A stretch of 64,000 nucleotides of DNA from Raphanus sativus (GCF_000801105.2 NC_079517.1:12338001-12402000), one strand, 5' to 3'; numbered from the stretch's first letter, positions 31,602 to 43,479 are shown. Notes: generated by a model from the letters alone, not told the origin. A program made the numbers and translations.

Positions 31602-34509
31602 ACTATTATTTGCGAAGTGACTTTCCGCAATGGAGCTCTCACGTTGAAAGTTAGGACGGTTAATATCATTTATACCCTTAATGAATAAAAATATAAATTA
31701 CCCAAAAAATAAAAACGAAATTTAATTATTTGATTAGATAAATGACTAAAATTAATAGTGATAAGGATTATCCAAAATCTAGAAGTATATATTACAATAG
31801 AAAAGTTAGAGTGGTTGGTATCATTTAGATTCTTAACGAATACAACATATAAATTAGCCACAAAATTAAAAAAACGAATTTTAATTATTTTGATTAGATA
31901 AATTATTAAAACTAATAATATTAAGAATTATCTAAAATCTAGTATATATATTAAAATAAAAATAGTTCTTATACATATTGTGTTGTTTTCTGTAAAATCT
32001 TATAATAAAAGAGTTAAAAATTAAAAAAAACACAAACCACATAACTAAATATTAATCAAGTAAAATTTTTAATTTTTATATAATTAAAAAGGAATTTTTT
32101 TAAAAAAAAATATACTTTAGTGTTCAAATAAATTTAAAAGCAACAGAGCTTTCACGTTGAAAGTTAGGTCGATTAATATCGTTTATACTCTTAATGAATA
32201 AAAATATAAATTACTCATAAAATAAAAACTAATTTTAATTATTTGATTAGATAAATGACTAAGATTAATAACGATAAGGATTATCCAAAATCTAGAAGTA
32301 TATTTTAAAATAAAAAAGTTAGAGTGGTTAGTATCATTTATATTCTTAATGAATACGACATATAAATTAGCCACAAAATAAAAAACAAAGTTTAATTATT
32401 TTGATTAGATAAATTATTAAAACTAATAACTTTAAGAAATATCTAAAATCTAAAAATATTTATTAAAATAAAAATAGTGTCTTATACATATTGTGTTATT
32501 TTCTGTAAAAATCTTATAATAAAAGAGTTAAAATAAAAAAAAAACACAAACCACATAACTAAATATTAATCAAGTAAAATTTTTAATTTTTTATAATTTA
32601 AAAGTAAAAAAATTAAAATAAAAAGATACTTTATAAATATACTTTAGTGTTCAAATAAATTTAAAAGACAGAAATATTTTATATAACAAAACACATAAAT
32701 AAATATTAATCAAGTAAATTTTTTAATTTTTATATAATTGAAAAGGGAATGAATTTTAAAATAATAAAAAGATAATTTATAAATATATTTTAGTGCACAA
32801 ATAAATTTACAAGACATTAAATTGTTTAGATGAAAACATAAATAATAATTTTTCATTATAAACTTTATTTAGTAATGAATATATTAATAAGTAATTATAA
32901 ATTATTTATGCCCGCATCCGCGGGCCAAACACCTAGTTTTATTTGATGATAGAAGCGAATTTAGTTTTTTTGTTCTTTATTTGAACATTTAATATTTTTA
33001 ATAAATGATTGTGTTGACAACATGTCTCTAACATTCATATTATATGATTTCAAGCTAAATAATTAAGTCTTTTGGTATAAAATCGAATAAACCAAAAACT
33101 GGCGGTATATAAAACGAGTCGAAGTAAATATGGATTTAGAATGCTAGTTGTATTTTTCTAACCGAAATACCGAAAAACCGAAAAATAGAATCGAAACCAA
33201 ACTGATATCCGGATTGAACAGCCCTAATTCGAATACATGCGTATTGAAGTTTTAAAAGATATTATAAATATTTAAACCTAAGAGCATCAGTTTTGGTGAA
33301 CAACTCATATGAATCTCATAATATAAAAATAATATGTTAGGTCATTTTAGGTATGTAATTAATTTATAATCATTTATAATCAATGTTGCAATCCTCCAAT
33401 TAATTACTCCTCTCCATTTCCACATACTCAAAGAAATCAAATATAAGAAACAAGAAATACTGAAGAACCTGAAGATTTATTGGAGGATTGCAACATTGAT
33501 AATTTCCTGCACCATCATGTTTCTTCTGTTACAATGATGTTACAAAAGGGTGGGGAAGTTCATATAAAAGAACTATGCATACCTCTTGAGATTTCTTGAA
33601 CCAGAGCCGGAACAATCATACCAGAATAAGAATCTCCTGCAGCATAGAAAGGGTTTGAGGTAAACTCTTGATGCTTTCCTAGCCACTGCACAACCACAAC
33701 AACAACAAAAAGAGAAACAGAAACAAGCTCCTAAATGTCTATGCGAAAAGAACCGACGCACTAAGAGATGATTAAGTTAGTCATTAGTTTACCTTTTGAA
33801 GAAACTCATGAATCCGTTTAGCCTCTCCTGAATCACTCGGTTTGTTATCAAGTGAAGTTCTTGAGTAGGAGAAGCCAGTTCCAACAGGTTGATCCAAGAA
33901 TATTATGCTTGAAATCTGAGGAAGATGATCAAGAACAGATCATCCGCTTCTGTCATCGTCATACGAATATACACACACTTGGTGTAGTTACCTTAGTCCA
34001 TGAGTATGTAGTAGAGAGCAAAGAAGGTAGAGTTCCATTATAAACATCAAGTTTCATAGTAAGAGGCCCTGTTGATGAAGCTTTAATAATCAAAGACTGA
34101 TAAGAAGGAGACAATAAGAAGATCAACGTTGTAGATTTAACCATTCTCAAAAAGAAGGCCAGAGATGGAAGAGCATCCAGGTCCTCCACTTAGCCAGAGA
34201 AGAAGAGGGTCTTCTTTAGGGTTCCTCTCAGACTTGATGAAGTAGTAGAACAACTGCACTTCCTCCTCCTCACCAACACCAATATAACTTCATTCACAAG
34301 AAACAGTAACCTACTTAAATTATCTCCAAAACTCAAAAGAGACAACAATAAGAGGAAACAAACCCGGTTTCGAGCTCAAAGGGAAGAGGGCCTTCAAAAC
34401 CAGGAAGAAACTTGACGACAGATGCAGAATCAGCCTCATGAATTAAGAAGACAAGTTGAAGAAGCAGAAGCAGAAATTTCAGAACACAGAAAACGTATTC
34501 TTTAGCCAT
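29610..34509 (-). CDS. Serine carboxypeptidase-like protein, gene A (expanded intron)
   Basis: Fourteen exons can be followed on the minus strand from ATG 34509 (exon 1 34509-34364) to TAG at 29612-29610, and all read in frame by eye. A signal peptide precedes [17 protein letters not shown]. Later blocks are [28 protein letters not shown], the nucleophile motif GDSYSG (exon 5, 33690-33590), [10 protein letters not shown] (catalytic Asp, exon 12) and [12 protein letters not shown] (catalytic His, last exon). GDSYSG rather than GESYAG is the form seen in plant SCPL acyltransferase-type (clade I) proteins, which use glucose-ester donors in the vacuole; the substrate is unknown. The intron between exons 6 and 7 (30883-33468) is 2.6 kb, against about 95 bases in gene D, because transposons entered it. 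Confidence 0.85.
30890..31596. repeat. AACCGAA-rich repeat remnant and (TATC)n microsatellite inside the SCPL A intron
   Basis: 30930-30965 has ACCGAACCGTACCAAACCGA-type sequence. A related block rich in ACCGAAA occurs at about 33160-33215 and ends ATTGAACAGCCCTA, resembling ends of crucifer hAT-like elements. They may be two ends of one disrupted element, but I could not find a target duplication. 31537-31600 is a (TATC)n tract that abuts the Helitron start. Confidence 0.4.
31597..32936 (+). mobile_element. Non-autonomous Helitron in the SCPL A intron
   Basis: Starts TCTATACTATTATTTGCG after an A and ends with hairpin GCCCGC-ATCC-GCGGGC, CAAACAC and CTAG at 32936, followed by T. This is the Helitron end structure with insertion between A and T. 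Length is 1340 bases. The interior is a tandem duplication (about 31630-32140 and 32144-32660) sharing CACGTTGAAAGTTAGG, GGATTATCCAAAATCTAGAA and further blocks. No RepHel protein is present, so it depends on helper elements. Confidence 0.85.
32937..33468 (-). other. Remainder of the SCPL A intron 6 near its donor
   Basis: Contains the ACCGAAA-rich block (33160-33215) and, at 33379-33400, a perfect 22-base inverted copy of exon 6 sequence at 33479-33500 (see findings). The donor is CTTCAG|GTTCTT at 33469/33468. Confidence 0.6.
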
Positions 34510-34925
34510 TAGTTCTTCAGTTTCAGAAAGTTAGTGACCTTAAAGGACTGGACAATGATTGGATCAATATACTAAAAAAACCAAGAAAATAAGGTCGCTA
34601 TCCACTATTTATCTCTCAGAGTTTTGATTCATCACCGAACCAGTCACTTTATTTTAGTCTGACAATCTTGTGCCTGATCTTCAAATCGTATATAGTTTAA
34701 TAGTGTTAATAGTATACAAAATTACTTGTTTATTGTCCTTGCACTTGTCGTGAGCATAAAAGCAATTTTATTTTCAAACATAAAAGTAAATTTTATCTTA
34801 TAATATACTCTAATGTCAATATGTTTTGTTAGCACGTCATCGTCACACAAACAGAACATCTACGGTTACATGTAGATACCAAATCATGTACTTATTCAGA
34901 GCTTGTTTAAATATAGGGAAATTGT
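34510..34925. other. SCPL A promoter region
   Basis: Similar over several hundred bases to 44475-44899, for example GTGCCTGATCTTCAAATCGT followed by TACTTGTTTATTGTCCTTGC in both. This shows that SCPL gene-spacer units were duplicated as blocks. No gene. Confidence 0.55.
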
Positions 34926-35006
34926 TTACAGAGGTTGGCCATCGATCCACCTTTGAAACATGATAAAGCTTTCCTCTGGTTTATACTCTGCTGTGTGCCC
35001 ACCTCC
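34926..35006 (-). pseudogene. Orphan last exon of an SCPL gene
   Basis: Minus strand, acceptor CCAG then an intact last exon encoding [19 protein letters not shown] and a terminal IDGQPL stop. No upstream SCPL exons follow to the right; 270 bases on, the complete last exon of gene B begins. It is the leftover 3' end of a deleted SCPL copy. Confidence 0.8.
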
Positions 35007-35276
35007 CTGGAATCAAAACGCACATCTCACTTAAGTTAAAAACCAAAGAAAGTCACTGAACTATTGCATGCCTTATATTCAAATCGTATAAAATAAAGTT
35101 AACAGAACACAAAATTACTTGTTAATTGTCCTTGCGCTTGTCGTGACCACAAAAACAATTTTATTTTTCAAATATAAAGTAAATCTTCATCACACACACA
35201 AACAAAACATCAATAGTTACAGGTAGATACCAAATCATGTACTTATACAGAGCTTGTTTGAATATGTGGAAGTTTT

Positions 35277-36036
35277 TTACAGAGGCTGGCCACTGATCCA
35301 CCTTTGAAACATGACAGAGCTTTCCTCTGGTTTAAACTCTGCCGTGTGCCCACCTCCCTGTAATCAAAAACCCACAGCAGGTAAAAATGTTTTTGAGTGT
35401 GGAAAGAAGAAAAAAAAAAAATTAAAGAGAAGTAGGAAAAACTTGCTTTGATTGTAGCAAATGTCATTTTATTTGCGTATGTTCTTGTATATCTGCCAAG
35501 AAGAGGAAAGATTAACTTCGAGGTGACTCTCTAATAAACAAGAACTAAAAAAGAAGCAGTAAAATACCCAGCAAGTTTATGGTTGATCATCCATGGCCTC
35601 CAGTCATCAATAACCGAATAGTTAAGAAATTTTATCCAAGCTTCAGTCCCAAGGTAAGGCACTACCATATCATGATCACCACTGTTCACACAACCACACA
35701 AAATTTATATAAAGTTTTGAAACTTGGTGGGAAAAAGAAATCTCTGACCTGAAGATGAGAGAACGATAGCCATCGATGCTGTTATCCACATGGTAAGGTA
35801 CACTACTTATAATGTCTCTAATGTATGGAATATCCAAATTACATCGTATCCATCTCCCTATACTCTCCTGCAATTATAAAAATCTTCTTAAAGAAACTTG
35901 ACAGCGTTTCTTTACTAAACCCCTTTGAAATGAACTTGTCTTATATTTTACCTTACTGATTTGGAGAGCTTTGCGTACGCTTTCGTCATTGGCCCAGTAG
36001 GTAGCTAACAGATATCTATAAATCTGCAAAAGCAAC

Positions 36037-36071
<35 letters not shown>

Positions 36072-37758
36072 TTTTTTCTTTCTTTTCCTGAATGGTTTAA
36101 CGGTAAAGAGAGAGAGTTAAAGATATGTATTTACTTACGTAGGAGTCTGGAGTTTCAGCTTCATAAAATGGTTCTAATATAAGATATGGGTTTACTGTCT
36201 TTGTACACTATACATAAAGAAGAAACCAACAAAGGTCTGAACTGAGTGATGATCTTTTACTTTCACAACATCAACTGAAACCAAAATTCACGAGTGTGTA
36301 CCTTGTTATATTCTTCAACGAGTTTCAAGCATTCTGTGTTACGTGGATCAACATTTACATATGTTCCTTTGCAGATTATCTTCAGTGACTGCAAAAAGAA
36401 AAGAAACCAGAAAAAAAAATTAATTGAATTCCATTGTTGGAACAAAGAAACAGATGCGGACTTCATGCTTCATACCTCGTAGAGCTCATCAGATATCAGT
36501 GCCATTCCATGAGCAAATGGAATGCGGCTGTTTAAATCAGTTTCGAATTCTGTTACCGGGTTACCAAGCACATAACCCTGTTTTGTTGGACGGAAACTAT
36601 TAGTTTTAAATAATGCTTTGGGAGAAGAAGCAACAAAAATACCGACCAACCTGAAGATTTATTGGAAGTTTGCAGCATTGCTTATTGCCTGTATCATACA
36701 TACATACATCATGTTTTCTCTGTTATATAAACAGTTGACCGAGAAAGGGGCTTGAGGATTGATATCACAAAACCCAATACATACCTTTAGAGATTTCTTG
36801 AACAAGCGCAGGAACAACCTTACCGGAATAAGAATCCCCGCCAACATAGAAAGGGTTGGAAATGAACTCTTCATGCTTACCTAGCCACTGCACAACAACC
36901 ATTAATAAAAAAAAAGGAAAATAAGCTTCTTCTAACTTCTATGCACAAAGAAAGGTTGTTGATTTGTTAAGTTTGGGTTCATATTTCAAGAGAAAGAACT
37001 ATATTTTTTTTATTAATTTTACCTTTCGAATAAACTCATGGATCCGTTTGGCCTCTCCTGAATCACTCGGTGTATCAACACGTTGAGTTGAGAAGGAAAA
37101 GCCAGTTCCAACAGGCTGATCCAAGAATATAATGCTCGACGTCTGCGGATGACATGATAAATAATTGGTCAGTCAACAGGTATTGAGATGGTCATATAAA
37201 AATATATTAATCACTTTTTGTGTCCTACCTTAGTCCATGAATATGTAGTAGAGCCAAGGAAGGCAGAGTTCCATTGTACTCCTCAAGCTTCATAGTCAAA
37301 GGCCCTGATCATCATCATATATAGAATTAAAAAGGAGACGCATAAGAACTGAGTTTTTATCAATGTCTTTTAGATTTTCACCATTTTCAAAAAGAAGACC
37401 AGAGATGGAAGAACAGCCAGGTCCTCCACTTAGCCAAAGAAAAAGAGGGTCTTCTTCAGGGTTCCTCTCAGACTTGATGAAGTAGTAGAACAACTGCACT
37501 TCCTCTTCCTCACCAACACCAATATAACTTCATTCACAAGAACACAGTAACCTACCTATTAAATTTTAACACGGAATTTAATTAGTGACAACAAGAAGAG
37601 AAAACAAACCCAGTTTCGAGTTCAAAGGGAAGAGGGCCTTCAAAACCAGGAAGAAACTTGACGATAGAGGCAGAATCAGCATGTTGTTGCTGACTCCAGC
37701 AGACAAGCAAAAGCAGAAACAGCGATTTAAGAAGAGATGAAACGTGGTCGTTAGCCAT
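35277..37758 (-). pseudogene. SCPL gene B, full-length with 1-base deletion in exon 3
   Basis: From ATG 37758 (signal peptide, then [17 protein letters not shown]) to TAA at 35279-35277. All 14 exons match gene D, including [40 protein letters not shown] and GGHTAEFKPEES. In exon 3 (about 37305-37230) gene D has GTAGTAGAGACCAAGG while B has GTAGTAGAGCCAAGG (plus strand, at about 37253). One base is lost, the frame shifts and the product would end before the active-site serine. All other exons and splice sites look intact, so inactivation is recent or the base is a sequence error. A (TA)n microsatellite (about 36041-36069) lies in an intron. Confidence 0.8.
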
Positions 37759-37999
37759 TGTTTTTTTTAAGTCAATTGCCTTTTAGGGTCTGGACAAAAT
37801 GCTTGGAATGTTAATAGTCTTCATCTTTTATCAAATCTGCCTTCGTCACCAAATCTAAAATTACTTTTTAATTGTCCCGCGGTTTCCACGAGCACAATAA
37901 TTGACATAAGTAAACGGCTATATCATTTATAATCTCAACACGTTAAGTGGACGTCATCATACACTGTAGTGTAAACAACACAAAACAAACCTCAATGGG
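37759..37999. other. Spacer shared with 50455-50684
   Basis: Nearly the same sequence lies between gene D and the methyltransferase gene (for example AACACGTTAAGTGG and ATACACTGTAGTGTAAACAA in both), showing a segmental duplication. Confidence 0.75.
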
Positions 38000-38554
38000 C
38001 TAACAAGATTGATTAAGCGAAGAAACATCAGCTAGGCATCTCTTCGACTTCTTCTCAAGAACGTAAAGCACTACTCTACGGCTACTATAATCCGGATACC
38101 ACTGTGTTTGTTCCCAGTGGCGGACCTACATGCAGTTTAGGGGGTTCAATTGACACCCCATAAATTTATATTTTCTCCTTATAGCTTATAGATTTATTAA
38201 GCTTGAACCCATATGTTTTTGTTTCTGACAATGAATTTTATCTTTTGACACCGGTAATAAATTTTCCTTGTCCGCTACTGTTTGTTCCACACGCCCTGTC
38301 GCAAAATGTTTCAGCGCAGTTCTAAGAAGTACTCAAGAACAGCATCTGGCATTAAAAAAAAAAGGATAGCAGCAAAATTAGACATTTTGTACTTGGTTAG
38401 GAAGATTGTAGTTTGATCGGAAGGAGCGAAAGAATGATACCATTACGTAGTTCTCCTGATAGGAAGATTGTAGTTTGATCGCCGCAAAGGTGCACAAGCG
38501 TTTGGATCAAATGGTGAACAGCCTCGTCGCTGTAGATAACATCTGATCCTAATA
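38000..38554 (-). pseudogene. Methyltransferase gene fragment 1 (last two exons)
   Basis: 38441-38554 is a 114-base copy of exon 4 of the gene at 50685-52017 (VLGSDVIYSDEAVHHLIQTL and FLSGELRN), with AG and GT borders preserved. 38000-38346 copies the last exon but is split by a 166-base MITE at 38115-38280. Exons 1-3 are absent, where sequence beyond about 38620 changes to repeat DNA. A short stretch (AGGAAGATTGTAGTTTGATCG) is duplicated at 38399 and 38460. It cannot encode a functional protein. Confidence 0.85.
38107..38288. mobile_element. hAT-type MITE inside the methyltransferase fragment
   Basis: Element 38115-38280 begins CAGTGGCGGA and ends TCCGCTACTG, with 10-base inverted ends that mismatch at one position. 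It is flanked by TTTGTTCC at 38107-38114 and 38281-38288, an 8-bp hAT target duplication. The intact paralogue at 50790-50800 has the single uninterrupted TTTGTTCC. Confidence 0.88.
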
Positions 38555-38792
38555 CTAAAATTGCAGACACAGTAACAGGTGTGAGTGACAATGGTGTGTG
38601 TAAAGCAAAAGTGGATGAGATGAAAACTGTCAGAATAAATAAAAAGGCAATCCAAGTCTCATGTTGTTACGGATATGAAAACAATAAAGAAAGGAGGTTC
38701 ATCCCTAGGGTTACGTCCACGGGCAAAAAGAGTACTTTATTAATTGAGGCGAGTTTTTTTCAGAGTACACTTTGTGCTACAGAATAGGATAA

Positions 38793-38881
38793 AACGCCCG
38801 CTCCATGTCGGGGAGTGCCCATTCCATGTATATGGGAGTGCCTGTATATGGGAACGCCCATTCCCTGCCAGGGATCGCCCG
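38793..38881. repeat. GC-rich minisatellite, left block
   Basis: Degenerate units of about 20 bases built on GCCCATTCC / GGGAGTGCC / GGGATCGCCC. The block is interrupted at 38881 by copia element 2 and continues at 43480 (GCCCGATCCATGACAC). Confidence 0.6.
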
Positions 38882-39001
38882 TATAGAGATGAAAGCATAA
38901 CTTTATTATAGAATGAGATTACAATATATATACAGAGAGCAATAGGAGATTAGGTATAAGAGTTTGACTAATCTATCCTTTACATATATACATCATCTAC
39001 A
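38882..39001 (-). repeat. 3' LTR of copia element 2
   Basis: 120 bases, identical to 43360-43479. Confidence 0.92.
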
Positions 39002-42000
39002 TGCCCCCTCAAGATGGAGGGAGATGTCTCACTCCAATCTTGTCTGTAAGTTCTTTAAACCGAGGCCGAGAGAGAGGTTTGGTGAGAGCATCAGCTAACT
39101 GATCGCGCCAGAGCGGACATTATCCCGAATGAAATGAAAGTCCAAGGCTAGATGTTTCATCTTGGAGTGGAAGACTGGGTTTGCTGAGAGATAGGTGGCT
39201 CCAACATTATCACAGTAGACTACCGGTGTCTGCGGCAAAGTAATCCCCAACTCCGTCAACAATGAACAAACCCAGCGGATTTCAGATGCAGTGTTCGCGA
39301 CAGCTCGGTATTCCGCTTCAGTCGAAGAACGCGCGACGCCGTTTTGCTTCTTGGAGGACCAAGCTATGGGCGTCATGCCGAGATAGAGGACAAACGCGTT
39401 GGTGGATACGAAATCGTCGGTGTCGCCGGCCCAATCTGCGTCGGAAAAGGCGTGCAACGTGATAGGTGAGTCTTTGCGTAGGAGAATCCCATGCGTAGGT
39501 GTTCCAGCAAGATACCGGAGAATCCTCTTCGCCGCCTGCCAGTGGAGCTCAGTGGGCCTATGCATAAACTGAGACAAACGATTCACGGAGTAGGCGATAT
39601 CGGGTCTGGTGAAAGCCAAGTATTGCAAGCTGCCAATAACTGCTCTGTATTCGCTGGGATCATCAAGAGAAGTACCCGAAGTGAGCAATAGCTTTGGTGA
39701 TGTAGCCATGGTGTCGTGACCGTCTTTGCATCAAGCATGTTGGTGCGACCCAGTAAGTCCAGAATGTACTTACGTTGCATCAGATGAAGCCCTTGTGCCG
39801 TAGGTATAGCTTCAATACCGAGGAAATATGTGATGTCTGTCGGCTCTTTGAGTGAGAATCTGTTGGATAAGACTGATATGAACTCCATGACAAGAGCTTT
39901 GCTACTTCCAGTGACGAGGATATCGTCGACATAAACCAAGCAGTAGAGAACAACTCCTGGTCGTATGTAAATAAAGACCGACGTATCTGCCACGGAATTG
40001 TAGAAACCAATGGATGTGAGATAATTTTTCAGTTCTTCATACCAGGCCCGTGGAGCCTGTTTTAAACCGTAGAGAGCCTTGTTGAGACGACAGACATGAT
40101 CTGGGCGATCTTTATCCACGAACCCAGGTGGCTGAGAGACATAAACTTCATCCGTCAATGTGCCTTGCAAGAACGCATTGTTGACGTCAAATTGTTTGAT
40201 TGTCCATGACTGAGAAACCGCAACCTGTAAGACGAGACGAATGGTTAAGGACTTCACCACCGGGCTGAATGTTTCTGAGTAATCGACACCGTACTGTTGA
40301 TTGAACCCGCGAGCCACCCATCTCGACTTGCGCCTGTCAATCTGACCATTAGGTAAATATTTAATAGTATGAATCCATTTTGTTGGAATAACATGTTGAT
40401 CAGGAGATGGGGGAACCAAGTCATATGTTCTGTTCTGTATCTGGGCATTAATCTCCGCACCCATAGAATTTCTCCACTTCTCATCTCGCAAAGCTTGGGT
40501 AAGGGTAGTTGGGATTTGCGGTTTAGAGGGAACGTTGGCGAGGAGTGTGAGTTTGGTTGTTGGTTTGGTGATGTTATTCTTGGCTCGGGTTCTCATAGGG
40601 TGGACGTTTGCAGGTATGGGAGTAGGAACTGGTTCGGTTTGAGGGGTAGGTACGGGTGAGGTATCGGTGTTTGGTGGAGAGGGCATTTGATGAGTTGGGC
40701 TTGGAGCAGGAGAAGGGGAGTTTTCCGCATGTGCACTACCTGCAGGTCCTGCAGAATTACTTTCCAAATCATTAGATGTGTTACCTGAAGAGAGCACATC
40801 ATTACCATCATTGTTCATCGGTGAGGATGAAGATGTTGGTTGGTGAGGATCCGAGCTCAGGGGCGGCAGCGACGATGATGCTGATACGAGTGGTGACGGT
40901 GACAGAGGACAGGGTACAGTTGTTGTGCGTGTATAGATCGGGTTAGTGGCTTGCTCAGGCTCATCATTAGGTGGGTTTGGTTTTGTCTTGGTGGGGAAGG
41001 GAAACTGATCTTCCACAAACTGTACATGGCGCGAAGTGTAAATGCGGCCAGTTGTCTTGTCAAGGCATAAGTATGCACTCTGAGTGAGTGAGTATCCAAG
41101 GAACACACAGAGCTGCGACCGTTGTTCCAGTTTGTGAGAGACGTAGGGCCGAAGCCACGGGTAGCATGCACAGCCGAACACACGAAGCTTCTGGTAGTTT
41201 GGGTTTTGTTGGAACAGCTTCTGATATGGTGAGGTGTTTTCTAGAACCGCACTTGGTAGCCGATTGATCAGGTACACGGCGGCGGAGAAGGCATATGTCC
41301 AGTATGTAGCCGGCATCAAAGCTTGATGAAGTAACGTTAAGCCAGTCTCGACGATGTGACGGTGTTTCCGTTCAGCAATGCCGTTGTGTTCAGGTGTGTG
41401 GGGAGGAGAGGTGAGGTGAGAGATGCCATGGGTGGAGAGGAAATGTCGCAGAGCAATGAACTCGCCACCATTATCTGAGTAGAGAGTCATGAGTTTGGTC
41501 TGAAAGCGCTTCTCCACAAGAGCTTTGAAAGCTATGAACGTGTCTCGGACTTGAGATTTTTGCTTCAATGGATAGAGCCATGTGTATCTTGTAAAATGGT
41601 CAACAAACACAAGATAGTATTTAAAGTTATCCACTGATATAAGAGGAGAGGTCCAGACGTCGGAGTAAACATATTTAAGAGGTTTTTGAGAATGGATTGT
41701 GTTGGCATAAAAGGGTAATTTGTGACTTTTATTAATAAGACAATGGGAACAAGGAGATTGTTTATGAGAAGTAGATGAAAGCGGTAAAGAAAAATTTGAA
41801 ACAAGAGTTTGTAGGACAGAGTTTGACGGGTGGCCAAGGCGAGCATGCCACGACAAGAGGGTGGTTTTGTTTGTAGGTGAGGCGAAGAGGGAAACGGGTC
41901 GGGTTTTCTGCACTGGCCACTCGTATAGCTCATCCTTAGTTCTGCCTTGGAGCAACCGGGCCCCCGTGCTGAGATCCTTCACCTGAAAATGAGCAGGAAA

Positions 42001-43266
42001 GAATTCCACAGAAACCTTATTAGTATTGCACAAACGGTAAACGGAAATAAGGTTTTTATGAAGGTTAGGAACAAAAAGAATATTGTTTAAAGCTAGAGAG
42101 CGAGATGGAGTAGTGAGAGATGATGAACCAGTGTGCGAAATAGGAAGACCCGAACCATCAGCAATGACCACTTCTTCACCACCATTGTAGGGTTGATGCA
42201 AGGACAGGTTGTTGAGATCAGTGGTCAAGTGATGAGTGGCTCCACTGTCAAGTATCCAGTTGTTCGGATTGTACGCCATGGCTGCCATATTCGCACGAGG
42301 TTACCATGGAGCTGGTGACAATGGATACTGACTTGGAGCATTGTTCGCCGTCTGGAACTGAGAGAAACGCCTTGCGCTATGACCAAAGACCCTGCAGATT
42401 TGACACTTTCCTTGATACCCACGTGGACCCATATCTTGACATGGTTGAAAGTGTTGTTGTTGCTGCCATGTTTGAGAATTGCGACTGCTTTGGTTGCCTT
42501 GATTGCGAGGCTGGCCACGATTGTTGCTGGGGTAGGTGTTGTTTCTGCTGCTGTTGTTGTTATTGTAAGGGCGGTAACTTGCAGCATTTGCAGAGACGGG
42601 CAGAGGAGACACCGGTGGCGTTATTGACTGGAGGCGAACCTCATGGTTGAGTAGCTTCTCATGAACCTCAGTGAGAGAGGGAGGCACGTCACGGCTCTGG
42701 ATGTGATCAGCAACGAGTTTGTAGTCGTCAGATAACCCGTCAATGATATGCTCAATTTGATCTTCGAGATCAATAGCTTTGCCAAGAAGCGCCAGCTGAT
42801 CAAATCTTGTCGTAAAGCCTTGTAGGTACTCATCAATCGACTTGGTAGCCTTCTTCCATTGTTTGATCTGCTGGCGAAGTTGCTGGATGTGGCCCCTGCT
42901 TGGTTTCGCATATGTGGCAGAGAGTTTCTCCCATATCTCAGCCGAGGTGGACGCCGTAGCAAGAATCGGTTGGATGGAGACCGTGATAGCCCCGAGCAAA
43001 GCACTATAGAGTAGCTGGTCCTGTCGTTGATAAGAGGTGAACGCAGGATTGAGAGCAACGACCCCATCTGTGGTGATCGTTGGAGGAGGAACCTGGATCG
43101 TTCCATCGATGTATTGTGCGAGCCCGTAGCCGTTGAGCAACGCATGAATCTGGCGGCTCCACATTAGGAAGTTAGAGCCGGAGAGTTTCGTCACATTTGA
43201 CATGTTGACGTTGAGGATATTGCCGGATTCGAGAGTAATAGTTTCAGAGAGTGCAGGAGACGCCAT
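39002..43266 (-). pseudogene. Copia element 2 gag-pol, with stop and frameshifts
   Basis: Gag from 43266 (MASPALSETITLESGNILNV) has a UBN2-type domain and a zinc knuckle CQICRVFGHSARRF in which the last Cys is Phe. An in-frame TAA at 42303-42301 separates gag from the protease (DSGATHHLTTD). Integrase (HARLGHPS, YSDVWTSPL, DHFTRYTW) and reverse transcriptase (WVARGFNQQYG, YVDDILVTG) follow in the same frame. A 1-base loss near 39709 shifts to the RNase H frame ([23 protein letters not shown]). A deletion near 39100 then removes about 10 codons and shifts the frame again before [18 protein letters not shown] sequence. Four defects mean no functional polyprotein. Confidence 0.85.
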
Positions 43267-43359
43267 TGTTACACGAGAAAGAAGAAGAAAGAGATGACGT
43301 AAAAGAGAGAGGCGGCTGGATTTAATTTAGGTCTTAGAACCGTAACAGCTCTGATACCA

Positions 43360-43479
43360 TATAGAGATGAAAGCATAACTTTATTATAGAATGAGATTAC
43401 AATATATATACAGAGAGCAATAGGAGATTAGGTATAAGAGTTTGACTAATCTATCCTTTACATATATACATCATCTACA
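43360..43479 (-). repeat. 5' LTR of copia element 2
   Basis: 120 bases, with the primer-binding site immediately inside. Confidence 0.92.

Noticed and set aside
31405..31620. Open frame ending in repeated S-I-Y-L
   Set aside because: Simply the translation of the (TATC)n microsatellite.
31670..32374. Two similar 63-codon frames (MANLYVVF...) that look like a small gene pair
   Set aside because: They arise from the tandem duplication inside a non-autonomous Helitron; very AT-rich, no family, no promoter.
36041..36069. (TA)n tract as a TATA promoter
   Set aside because: It is a microsatellite in the middle of an SCPL intron, mirrored by a longer one in gene D.
40593..42650. Several overlapping frames on both strands within copia element 2
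   Set aside because: Shadows of the gag-pol reading frame.
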